64,000 nt of DNA, taken from Laguncularia racemosa. Lineage: Eukaryota; Streptophyta; Magnoliopsida; Myrtales; Combretaceae. The DNA lies in the NCBI GenBank assembly GCA_037954665.1, contig JBBMOL010000178.1:954451-1018450 (forward strand), written 5' to 3'. Under the pieces are notes generated by a model, which saw nothing but the letters and a program-made list of their open reading frames with translations, made no database searches and had not been told where the DNA came from. Positions within the stretch are counted from its first letter, which is position 1; every line of letters begins with the position of its first letter. This document shows positions 54,575 through 64,000 of the stretch, piece by piece. Position numbers and translations under genes: made by a program.

Positions 54575-57457
54575 TCAAACCAAACAACACAATAATTATC
54601 TTCACACTTCCACGGTTCAAGCACACAACCAAGCTACAAGTGAAGTACACTCAACTACTTTCAAGTAAATAGAATTAAATTCAACTACAAGTGTTTAAGT
54701 AACTAGTTTAATTACTTTCACACTTTAATGACTTGTTTGAATTTTAAATTCTACTACTCACTTTCCTTATTCTTGCCTTGATTTCTCACCACTTAAATAC
54801 ACAATGGGCAGCAAGGAAAATACTCACACAACACACCATCCACCGCCACAAAGTCCCCTTATGCTCACGGTTCAAGATGCTTTATGCCACTACTAACAAA
54901 GTCCTTGACAACACATACAATAACCAATGTCAAATGTACACAACCTCTACTAAATTAACAAGAATTTCACTCCAACTACACTCCTCTAGCCATGGCATAA
55001 TTCACTTCCACAAAATACAACCAAAACCGCAACTTCAACACAAGATAAGGTAGCTTGTTCAATAAGTGCACAACTCCACAAATGGTAAGAGGCTTTTCAA
55101 ATTCAAATGATACACAATTAATTATGACTTAATGTGTATTTAAGATTTCAAATTGACCTCTTAATGTATGTTGATTATGATCGTAATCACTCAAATTAAA
55201 AATCCCTTTCTATGACTCTCTGTTACGATCAAGTAGGCAAGTGCACCTATCGATTATAATAGTATAGAGTTGAGTTCGGGTATCGTCTCCTCAAGGATCA
55301 ACAAGTACTAATACTAACTCTAAACCAACTATCTAACCGCACAAATTCGAGAGGTTTCAGATTAAATTAAGAATACTTAACAAAACCTTTAGCAATTAAA
55401 AATAATACTATAACTTGATTATTAATTTGATAACTAAGAATATACCCTACCCTTACTACTCCTCTAATTGTCATGTAACTTTGCCCTTTCAATAAACTAG
55501 TTAACAAGCAATGGTTATCTCTAAACGCGGAGTATCTAACACTAAGCTAATGTTCTTCCAGAATCATTAGCTCCTAACCCTAATCGCTTTGATAAAGATC
55601 CCTCTTTTATCAAAATCAATTAGAATTGCATTAACACTCTTGAACCCTCAATTAGATCAAATTATCTAATTTAACCTAATACGGAAAATTCACGTTCTCT
55701 ATCCCTAGATTACATACGAATTCCTTTATTCATGTAAGATCTATTCAAACAAGAGATTTCCCAATCATCTTCTAAGAAATCAATGCAAAGTCAATGTTGG
55801 CCATACATCAAATTAGCAACACTACACGAACAACATGAATAAATTAAGAGAATTCCAATATTCATTAACTATGCAATCAATCCCATATTACATGACAATT
55901 AGAATTCATAAGGTTCGGGAATGAAACAACTAGCCACTAAGGATTTTCAAGATATAACTCAATGAAATAGAATGAAAAAAGAAAGAGAAAACCCCTGTGC
56001 ATGAGTCCTTCAGTGTCGTCTTCTTCCTTTCTCATCCTTTCATCTTTTCTTTTCTGTCCCTTTAGCCTCCTCGACCTCCTCGGCCTCTTAGCCTCCTCTT
56101 TTGAAACTCTCCTCCCTCTTTTTTCAAAGACGACTATTTATACCTAGGGTAGCTTCCTCTCTGGCGTGTAGGAGATATCCTTTAAAATTGGACGAAAGAT
56201 TTAAAATCGATTTGAAGATATCTTTCCTTCGATAGACACACGGTCATACTACACGGGCGTGTAGATAAACCGTGTATCTCTCTAAATCAGTGAACTCTGG
56301 GCGTGTATATCCCACACGACCGTTTGTAATAGCCGTGTATTCCTTTGTCTTCTTTGTTCTTCATACACGGGTGTGTATTCCAACCGTGTACTGGTCTGTC
56401 CTGAAAACTCTTCTTCCACGCTGATATACGGTCGGATACACGGGCGTGTATCCGAACCGTGTAATCTCCTGATTCCTTCACACGGCCTTTTGTAAAACCT
56501 TGTGACTTCCTTTAACTTCAAAGCATTCCCTTTTTACTTGCTTTTATCTCCAATTCGTCTTGAATTTAAATACTTTTCATCAAATCCTCCTTTTCCACAC
56601 CTGAACATGAAATATAAATCAATTAAGCATCATAATCTTATATTTTCACTCCCAATTATCTCAAAAATTGACTTAATCATCTCCAATTATAAGAATTAAA
56701 ATAGATTTATCAATGTACACTTTCAATTCTAATTTCAAATATGAAAATAATAATTATGATTCCTCTAATGTCCAAAAATGCACACACTACACAATTTTAC
56801 TTCACAATTGAAACACCACTCTTCCCCTTCACGGTTTGTTAACCTTGTAATACACTCTCACACTTTAGCCTCAATGTGCAGCACCTTACTCCACACAACT
56901 TCCATAAATTCCCACCATAAACCAAAGCAATGGCAGCAACAAAATTCAAATTTGAAATCACTCCACTAAATGTAACCTTCTCCACAAATGGTAAAAAACA
57001 ATTCAAATTCAAATAACACTTATTCAATGCTACTCAATGAATTGCTTTCAAACTTAAAGAAGGTATTTGAATTTCAAATGAATGCTTATCCTCCCACACA
57101 CTTCAAATCTGGAAATTACAAATGCTCTAACTCCGAATTGCACAAAGATTCACACAACAACAAGCTTCACAACCTCCTCTATGCAACAAGCTAGTCACGA
57201 CAAGAAAAGGCAAATTTTTTTTTTTTTAATTTCACAAAATGTTGAATTAACAACACTTCTATTCTTCTTCCTTTCCACGAAAATAATTAGTCTCAAGAAG
57301 CTACAACAATCCCTCCAATCCAACTTGAACAAGCAACAAATTAGATTCTCAATCAAGACAATTTTGCAACTCAAATCCACAACACACAATTTCGGTTCAA
57401 ATATGAAGAACCCTAATCACGAAATTAACCAACACTTAATCCCTTCTCTCAACAAGA
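54575..57457 (-). other. Leader of A6 interrupted by LTR K
   Basis: After removing K, about 1.4 kb of A/C-rich (T/G-rich on the sense strand) leader remains, similar in composition to those of A1 and A3. Open stretches such as 57082-57582 have no recognisable domain and are read from the low-complexity leader. Confidence 0.7.
55221..56712 (-). repeat. Athila-type LTR K inserted in the A6 leader (probable solo LTR)
   Basis: On minus it reads TGATAAATCTATTTTAATTC...GGTGCACTTGCC...GATCGTAACA, close in plan to the LTR of J. It has no interior. A strong ACACGG/CGTGT array lies at 56235-56490 (for example GATACACGGGCGTGTATCCG). I do not find a matching target duplication, so the ends are provisional. 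Short open stretches at 56282-56521 come from the array. Confidence 0.65.
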
Positions 57458-57475
57458 GCTCTGATACCAAAATAA

Positions 57476-58521
57476 TGATGTGCCTAAACACACTTAAAAG
57501 CACATCCAAAGGACTTAAGAAAAACTATCTCAAGTCAAGGAAAAATCGGATCCAAAAATGGCACTTTTCAAATGAACCCTAATGATGAAAGGATGAAATT
57601 CAAACAACCAATGATATAATCAGAATAATTCAATGAAAATGCCTTCTAACAACACTATAATTTCATGTAATCCACGCAAATGAAGCCTCAATTTGACAAA
57701 GAAAAACTGTAACAAAACAATCCCTTTTTCCAATATTGAAGAACACGTTATCAAGGAAATCCTTAAAGATGAATTGGATCAATATGATAATTCCTTCAAA
57801 TAATCACAAGAATTCGTGAATAAAAACAAGGATATCTGACCAAGAAATATCTCAATTCAACCCTAGATATGACACACTAGAGAAGAAAAGAAATCACAAC
57901 AAAATGAAATTGATATAACTGACAATTTCAAGATGTTGCACTTGCCATAATTTCAACTTATTGGGATTGAAATTGATAAGAGAATTTAGAATTAGGAAAA
58001 CCCTAAGCCATCTCACGAAATGTGAAGTGTTTGTTCTGCAAAATAAACCTCCTTAAACCATCTCTTAAGCAAGTATTTATACTTGCTACTCCTAAGGTTA
58101 AAAAGTGCTCAAAATTACAAGTTTGCCACTTTTAAGGTGGCTAACCCTAAATGAAAGTTACAAAGAAATAAAAGTATCCCAAAGCCAAAATACAACCAAA
58201 ATAGTTCAATAAAAGAATAAATATATAAAATAAATGGTCTTCATGATGCCGGTCTTCTATAGGATCCATCGGCTCAGCTCATCACCGGTTCAAGTCGGTC
58301 CATGGATAACCCACAAGCTGAGTCAGAGGGAGTTTGTCCATTGCCCTATAGAATATGATAAGAGTGCCTGTTGGAAAACACAATACAAGAATAATAGAAA
58401 AGAGGTTAATATATAAATAATTCCGGGGTCGATTTGCTCAAAATGGGCCCTCAACACCAAGATTTGAATTCTTTTGGTTCTTGCCCTAATGATAGGTTTT
58501 GTCGGATTTTTATTCCTATCA
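57476..58521 (-). repeat. 5' LTR of A6 (1046 bp)
   Basis: It has the same ends as 52545-53590, is next to the primer site, and is followed by the CATGG duplication. Confidence 0.92.
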
Positions 58522-58720
58522 CATGGTCCTTGACTTTAAACTACATGGTTTGTCATTTTTTATCCACCCAACTCTTTTATTAGTTTTGGGCCTTTTTCAT
58601 TTTATTCTTAATGATAGCTACTTTATCTATGCCCCCTTATGTCATATCCAGCCTTAAAGCAAGTTTCTCCACATTGTCCCAAAACAATGGGGATTGATCC
58701 ACGCAAAAAGAGATATAAAA
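58522..58720 (-). pseudogene. Integrase fragment of element I
   Basis: On minus: SPLFWDNVEK, DKVAIIKNKMKKAQN, KSWVDKK and FKVKDH, which joins LKVSPIK across A6. This is the segment between the integrase core and its C-terminal domain in Tekay-like elements. Several stops are present. It is cut at 58720 by J. Confidence 0.8.
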
Positions 58721-60242
58721 TGAGCGTGAATAAATACCGGCAAGTGTACCGGATCGGATCAAGTAATATAGTGAGAGAAGAGTGTCAAACCACGAAGATT
58801 GATTAAGTAATAGACCTTTATCAATTTCTACTATTATTTAGGCAATGATGTTTGATGAGAATTGAATGAATTATGCTAAATGCTCAAAAAGAGGATTATG
58901 TTTGAAAAATGATAAATTGATGGTGGGAAATAGAATCCACCCTAATTCTACTAATCATATTGCCTTCATGTTATAATAACTCATAGCTATATGGATTTTC
59001 ACAAGAAACTAACAAAACCATAATCCTTTATCAAGTGTTAAAGTAATGTTACCTCAATTTAATTTAATAGCTCTCGGTAATTCAAATCAAATGAGGATTC
59101 TAATTCACAATCATAAATTTCCCAATTATATGATTGCCTAATATCTTTAAAATAATTTCTCCTAATCCCTTAGTGAAAAATTTAATAAAAATATTGCATG
59201 AAACACTTAGGTCAATTTCTAATAAAATTCAATAACGCTTCTTCCACATGAATTATTAAATCTTACTTAGGAATTCCTGATAAAACCTAAATTTCTCTTT
59301 CGAGTCATTTACATTTCTATGCATTGATTTCAATTACAAAATACAATTCATAGCAGGACTTCTTATATGAAAATTCCGCATATCTACATTTCCTATAACA
59401 TGAATACAATGATCATTTTAGTTTGAATTATGGCTTCATCATGTTTCCCACAAGGATGATTTAGAACATTATAGTATGAATGTAAAAACAACTGAAATAA
59501 ATAGATGTAATGGAATTCATATTCAACAACAAGAATAAACTAATAAATGGCATAAAAGAAATAAAGTAAATGAAACAATAGCTATAATCTTCAAGAACTT
59601 CAATCTTCCAAAATGATTCCTCGAATTCTTCAATTGAAAGCAAACTTCAGCAAAATAACTTCTTTCTTCAAACCAAAAATTGAATAACATGAAATGTAAA
59701 GGAATTAAAGAAATATAAAATCCTAAAGTTTCTAAGGGAATTCTAATAATTTCAAAGAAAGACAAATGATGCTAAACAAATAATCAAAACAAAAGAATTC
59801 TAAAACAAAAGGGGATGCTTCCAAGGTTCACACAAGGGGCCTATTATAGATCTAAAGAGGAGGGGGATAAGCTTGATCTGATGAGGAGTTGAGTCAGCAA
59901 ATTAATTAAGATACAATTTTGGAGAGATTTTCGCAATGGATATCCGGGGAGTAATAAAGGCGCTTAAGGCCGCCGGCCTTGAATGTAGGCCGGCTTTAAT
60001 GCTTTTTGAGGCCGGTTTAATATAGGCCGGCCTAAGGCCGGCGGCCTTCCGTGCAATCCTCCACTCGCTTCTTCAATTTTGTAAAAAACTCCTCCAATTA
60101 ACTTGTAATTTACTTTTGGATCCTCAAAACCTGAATTTTCACAATAAACACCATTAAATATCATTTCTTTATATTTTCTTATAATATTGAAATAAATTTA
60201 ATATAAGTCCAAAGAAAATATAAGTATAATGTGATCTTATCA
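58721..60242 (-). repeat. 3' LTR of Athila element J (1522 bp)
   Basis: On minus it starts TGATAAGATCACATTATAC at 60242 and ends GGTATTTATTCACGCTCA at 58721. TAAAA at 58716-58720 is the candidate target duplication, its partner being outside the window. AAGGCCGCCGGCCTT and related words cluster at 59955-60055. Short open stretches inside are spurious. Confidence 0.85.
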
Positions 60243-61521
60243 ACATCCCACACTTGAAATTTTGCTTGTCCTCAAGCAAAATAATTGATTTAAACAAGAG
60301 AAATCCATCATTAAACTCTTGGTGCCCATTATTCTGATCATACTGAAATTTGTAACTAGTATATCTAGTTGAAATTTAGTAGTTAATCTAAATACAACAG
60401 ATTTTTAATCCAGTGTTTAACAATAAAAATAATACTTAGTCCTAAGGAAAAACATTCATTTAAACTTCATTGGTTATTAGCAAGTATAATCTCCCTCAAT
60501 TTTACTCCTCTAAACAAGATAACAAGAAGTGAAAGCATATGGTATCCATTTTTACCTAGAATTTCTCCTTTTTTTTTTTATTTGCCTTAATTGACAGCGG
60601 AGTGAGACTTCACTCTTCTGAGGGACCAAAGCTCGCCCATGTCAACCTGGCTTTCATTAAGGTACTAAATTTTTGCCTTTCCGCCCTTCTTGTTATTGTG
60701 AGTTCATTGAGTCGGCACATCCTGGGCTCATCGCCTAAGTGACCAGGTTTTAAAGAGGCCCCTACGAACTCTTCCTCACACTAACATTTAAGATTGGATA
60801 CTCGTAACTCACTTTCCTAAGTTATTGGAGTAAAGGCTCTTTTTTTTTTTTTTTAAGGGATACTAAGTAAAATATTTCCTTTACCTCTTTCACTAGGTGT
60901 TAAGGTATTCTCAAAGAAATTTCAAGAGAGATTTATCCCAACCAATTTTTCCTTGAAGTAAACTTTCTTGTTTTTTTTCAACTTAAGGACTCAATCTCAA
61001 GTTCAAAGGCTAAACATAGGGTAAACCCCGTTCTCTAGAGATTTTACTATTAAATTTTAACTATGTAAACTAGTCACAACAGTTGGCGAGTAGGGCACCA
61101 ATCTAAGTCAATTTCAGGATTTCATTGATGATAAACACTTAAGGACATAAATAAAGCATGGGATTTGTAAGCTCATGATGTGTGCAATCATTATACTTCT
61201 ACATTTATAATCCCTTCCCCATACTTAAATTGGACAATGTCCTTATTGTTCCTAATATAGCACAAAATTAAGGAAAAGGATATCAATGCAAAAATTGAAA
61301 TACTGGTACTTCCCTGGTGTAAAATTGTTCATTAGGAAGAAAATTCCTCCCAAAATGTCTGTCATCCTTGGAGTGTCTTGAATGCACCGACGACTCTTAT
61401 CCAACCTTGAATTTTTATTTTTTTTTGGAACGAAATTAAAACACTAGTGTATATACTTATTGAGCATGGGCTGCCTCCCATGAAGCGCTTAGTTTATAGT
61501 CGCTAGCCCGACTTTTCCAGT
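60243..61521 (-). other. 3' untranslated interior of J
   Basis: Next to the LTR is CTTGTCCTCAAGCAAAA (60270-60286). At about 61210-61250 is the complement of GGACATTGTCCAATTTAAG, and GGGCTGCCTCCCATGAAGCG at about 61468 is the conserved stretch just after integrase. All three are usual in Athila elements. No env-like open frame is seen in these 1.3 kb. Confidence 0.8.
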
Positions 61522-62630
61522 TCAAGTTCTCGAATCTCCTAAATCCACAATTGTGGCATTTCTATCAACATGTTCCCCTTCATAGTAATGTTTGAGAAGA
61601 TAACCGTTTACCTTGAAAGTACGGTTGTCTTCTGCCTTCAACTCAACTGCACCATAAGGAAACACATTAACAATTTCAAATGGTCCAGACCATCGTGATT
61701 TCAACTTACCTGGGAATAGCTTCAATCGAGAGTTGTACAATAAGACTCTTTGACCAGGCAAGAACTCTCGCTGTAAGATGTTCTTATCATGCCATCGCTT
61801 TGCTCTCTCCTTGTAAATTCTCGCATTTTCATATGCTTCCTCTCTCATCTCGGCCATTTGATTCAATTGGAGCAACCTCTTTTCACCTGCAGCTTGCAAC
61901 TCAAAGTTAAGGTATTTTATGGCCCAGTATGCCTTGTGCTCAAGCTCTACGGGTAGGTGACAGATTTACCATAAACAATCTTGTAGGGGGACATTCCAAT
62001 AGGTGTTTTAAAAGCTGTTCTATAAGCCCACAATGCATCATCAAGTTTTAAAGACCAATCCTTTCGGGATGCATTGACAGTTTTCTCTAAGATTCGCTTA
62101 ATTTCCCTATTGGATACCTCAACCTGTCCACACGTTTGTAGATGATAAGGGGTGGCAATTTTGTGAGTAACTCCATATTTTAATAATAATTTTTCAAATT
62201 GCCTGTTACAAAAATGTGTTCCCCCATCACTTATTATAGCTCTAGGTACCCCAAATCTTGAAAATATATTCTTTTTCAAAATTTAATGACAACCCTGCTG
62301 TCATTAGTTTTGTAGAGCAACTGCCTCTACCCATTTCGAAACATAAATCAACAGCTAAAAGAATATATTTGTTTGAAAATGATGAGGGAAAAGGACCCAT
62401 AAAGTCGATTCCCCAAACGTCAAAAAGTTCAATTACAAGTATATTATTTTGTGGTAATTCATGTCTTCTTGAAATATTGCCAGTCCTTTGGCATTGAGCA
62501 CAAGTCATAATGAAGTTCCTGCAATCATGAAACAAACTGGGCCAATAAAATCCGCAAGATAAAATTTTTGCTGCCGTTTTTTCCATACCAAAGTGACCTC
62601 CTACCTCTCTAGAATGACAATGCTGTATAA
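61522..62630 (-). pseudogene. Integrase of J (Athila), three frames
   Basis: On minus: HSREVGGHFGMEKTAAKIL and CAQCQRTGNISRRHE form the HHCC region. GIDFMGPFPSSFSNKYILLA has the first catalytic Asp, RAIISDGGTHFCNRQFEKL the second, and CGQVEVSNREIKRILEKT the Glu. WAYRTAFKTPIGMSPYKIVY follows. The C-terminus has GEKRLLQLNQMAEMREEAYE, WHDKNILQREFLPGQRVLLY and KSRWSGPFEIVNVFPYGAVE. Frameshifts lie near 62330, 62280 and 61920. All three catalytic residues are present, so the decay is recent or mild. Confidence 0.88.
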
Positions 62631-62721
62631 TGCTAAGCTGTTCACTTTCAGGTACGCATCGTCTAATTATTTGGTCAGCACAATTTTTAAAGAGATATGG
62701 TTCATCCCAAAAATAAAAACT

Positions 62722-63324
62722 TCACATCATGTAAAAATTTTTTTTCTGTTGGTAGGATAAACCATATGGAGTGATTTTGCTAACCAAATAATTAACGATA
62801 TCAACATACCAAGGTAATCCTTGAACTTCTACTACATGCAATTGTTCATCAGGGAACTTTTCATTAATAGGTGAAAAAAAATTAGATTCCAGACGGGATA
62901 AATGATCAGCCACCACATTTCAGTTCCCTTCTTATCTTTAATTTCCAGGTTAAATTCTTGCAGTAGTAGAATCCATCGAATTAACCTAGGTTTAGCATCA
63001 TCTTTAGCAAAATAAATACTTAAAGGCAAGCATGGTCAGTATATACTATGATTTTAGAACCTATTAGGTAAGGCCGGAATTTATCGCATGCAAATATAAC
63101 TGCTAAAAGTTCTTTTCAGTTGTGGCATAATTCCTTTGGGCCTCATTTAAGGTTCTACAAGCATAGTATATTACATGAAATGACTTATCTTTTCTTTGCC
63201 CAAGTACTGCTCCAACAGCATAGTCGCTGGCATCGCACATCAACTCGAAGGGAAGCTCCCAATCAGGTGCAACAATCACTGGTGCAGTAGTGAGCTTCTC
63301 CTTCAATAGATTAAATGCTTGCAA
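62722..63324 (-). pseudogene. RNase H region of J
   Basis: MQAFNLLKEKLTTAPVIVAP, FELMCDASDYAVGAVLGQRK and ACRTLNEAQRNYATTEK hold the start of RNase H. Then come AKPRLIRWILLLQEFNLEIK and, in another frame, VADHLSRLES. Two frameshifts (near 63060 and 62930) break it. Confidence 0.88.
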
Positions 63325-64000
63325 ACAATTATCATAAAAAATAAAGGAGAATCTTTTTCTAGTAAATTACAAAGAGGTCTTGAGATTTTAGAGAAGTCCC
63401 TGATAAATCTCCTGTATAAGCCAGCATGTCCCAAGAAGCTTCTGATTCCTTTCACTGTAGTAGGTGGTGGTAACTTCTCTATCACCTCTACTTTTGCCCT
63501 GTCAACCTCAATTCCCTGCTTAGATACTTTGTGCCCTAAGACTATTCCCTCTCTTACCATGAAATGGCATTTTTCCCAATTAAGAAGCAGATTAGTTTCC
63601 TTACATCTCTTAAGCACACATCTTAAATTTGTTAGACATGTTTTGAATGACTTCCCCCAAAACAGAAAAAATCATCCATGAATATTTCAATGAAATTTTC
63701 TATCATGTCAGAAAATATGGACATCATGCATCTTTGAAATGTAGCGGGTGCATTACAAAGACCAAAGGGCATTCTCCCCCAAAAGAAATTTTGCCATAGG
63801 GGCAAGTAAAGGTGGTTTTCTCCTGGCCCGGGTGCTATATGGATTTGATTGTAACCAAATAACCATCTAAAAACAATAATAATCATGCCCTGCAAGTTTT
63901 TCTAACACTGACTATAAAAGGGAGGGGAAATGATCTTTGCGGGGAGCATCATTCAGTTTTCTATAGTCATAACAGACTCCCAACCGTTACAGTGCGAGTG
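63303..64000 (-). pseudogene. Reverse transcriptase of J, cut by the window edge
   Basis: From the right edge: KLNDAPRKDHFPS, GYNQIHIAPGPGENH, RMPFGLCNAPATFQRCMM, EIFMDDF (catalytic box as FMDD), then after a frameshift near 63630 NLLLNWEKCHFMVREGIVLG, KVEVIEKLPPPTTVKGIRSF and LYRRFIRDFSKISRPLCNLL. These are Athila signatures. The N-terminal part, protease and gag are outside the window. Confidence 0.9.

Larger units (their letters stand above)
52545..58521 (-). mobile_element. Element A6 (protease-only family A) inserted in the integrase of I
   Basis: LTRs 52545-53590 (3') and 57476-58521 (5') are both 1046 bp, and CATGG stands at 52540-52544 and 58522-58526. A primer site GCTCTGATACCA is at 57458-57469. 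The interior has a leader that received LTR K (about 55221-56712) and the protease-plus-tail frame. Like A1 and A3 it has no gag, reverse transcriptase or integrase. By eye the LTRs differ more than those of A1, so A6 is older. Confidence 0.93.

Noticed and set aside
57082..57582. A 166-codon open stretch in the A6 leader as gag
   Set aside because: No capsid or zinc-knuckle motif, wrong strand for A6, and composed of leader and LTR sequence.
59461..59765. Open stretches in the J LTR as genes
   Set aside because: AT-rich, low-complexity, inside a well-defined LTR.
60243..61521. A possible env-like gene after the J integrase, as in some Athila elements
   Set aside because: No long frame, signal peptide or membrane segment is visible in this stretch on the element strand.
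1..64000. Host genes, tRNA or rRNA genes
   Set aside because: All recognisable coding segments belong to retrotransposons. The tRNA-like matches are primer-binding sites of 11 to 18 bases next to LTR ends.

Overview
The window is nuclear DNA of a flowering plant and consists almost entirely of LTR retrotransposons of the Ty3/gypsy superfamily. I see no host gene, tRNA, rRNA or CRISPR array. Evidence for a plant: Tekay-, Athila- and CRM-like Gag-Pol domains, TG...CA LTRs, 5-bp target duplications, and primer sites for initiator tRNA-Met or tRNA-Asp. The AT-rich, gene-free, deeply nested structure suggests pericentromeric or other heterochromatin. Family letters (A to K) are mine.

Layout by nesting. 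The oldest frame is element I (minus strand, Tekay-like). Its LTR is split between 3948-4139 and 50348-52224, and its integrase between 52225-52544 and 58522-58720. Element E (gag-protease, minus) lies next to it at 1279-3947, and an element A copy leaves the window at the left edge. Element F (plus, Athila-like) sits inside the LTR of I and runs from 4140 to 50342, with TCTTG duplicated on both sides. Its gag is separated from its protease by element C (plus, Tekay-like, about 7264-26813). The 5' LTR of C carries a solo A LTR (7299-8224) and element B (8318-17639, duplication GATAG). The 3' LTR of B carries element A1 (13688-17523, duplication CTCGC). I>F>C>B>A1 is a five-deep stack. The 3' LTR of F was hit twice: by A3 (29042-38388, duplication CTACT), which itself holds B2 (30988-36606, duplication TGTTG), and by a block H (about 38913-49942) of long LTR-like arms in inverted orientation. 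H carries A8 (40943-42126), solo A4 (45740-47548) and, inside A4, solo B3 (46416-47360). A6 (52545-58521, duplication CATGG) splits the integrase of I and contains an Athila-type LTR K. The right end is an Athila element J (minus, 58721 to beyond the window).

How the parts work together. A, B and E look like one related group, probably CRM-like chromoviruses: they share a protease with a DGG-type (DTS in E) active site, and in A and B the reading frame runs into the 3' LTR to encode a basic tail. No copy is complete. E has only gag and protease. B keeps gag and protease but lost most of reverse transcriptase, all of RNase H and the integrase zinc-binding part. B2 keeps protease to integrase but lost most of gag. 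All three A copies with an interior encode a protease with a C-terminal tail and nothing else. A1 is very young (two LTR mismatches seen), so such stripped elements have moved recently, presumably using proteins made elsewhere.

The most unusual points are the protease-only A family, a GC-rich palindromic cassette that is exchanged between copies at one place in the B LTR and resembles arrays in unrelated families, a triplicated LTR-end/primer-site unit in E, a short intron-like leader segment kept in two B copies, and complementary deletions in B and B2.
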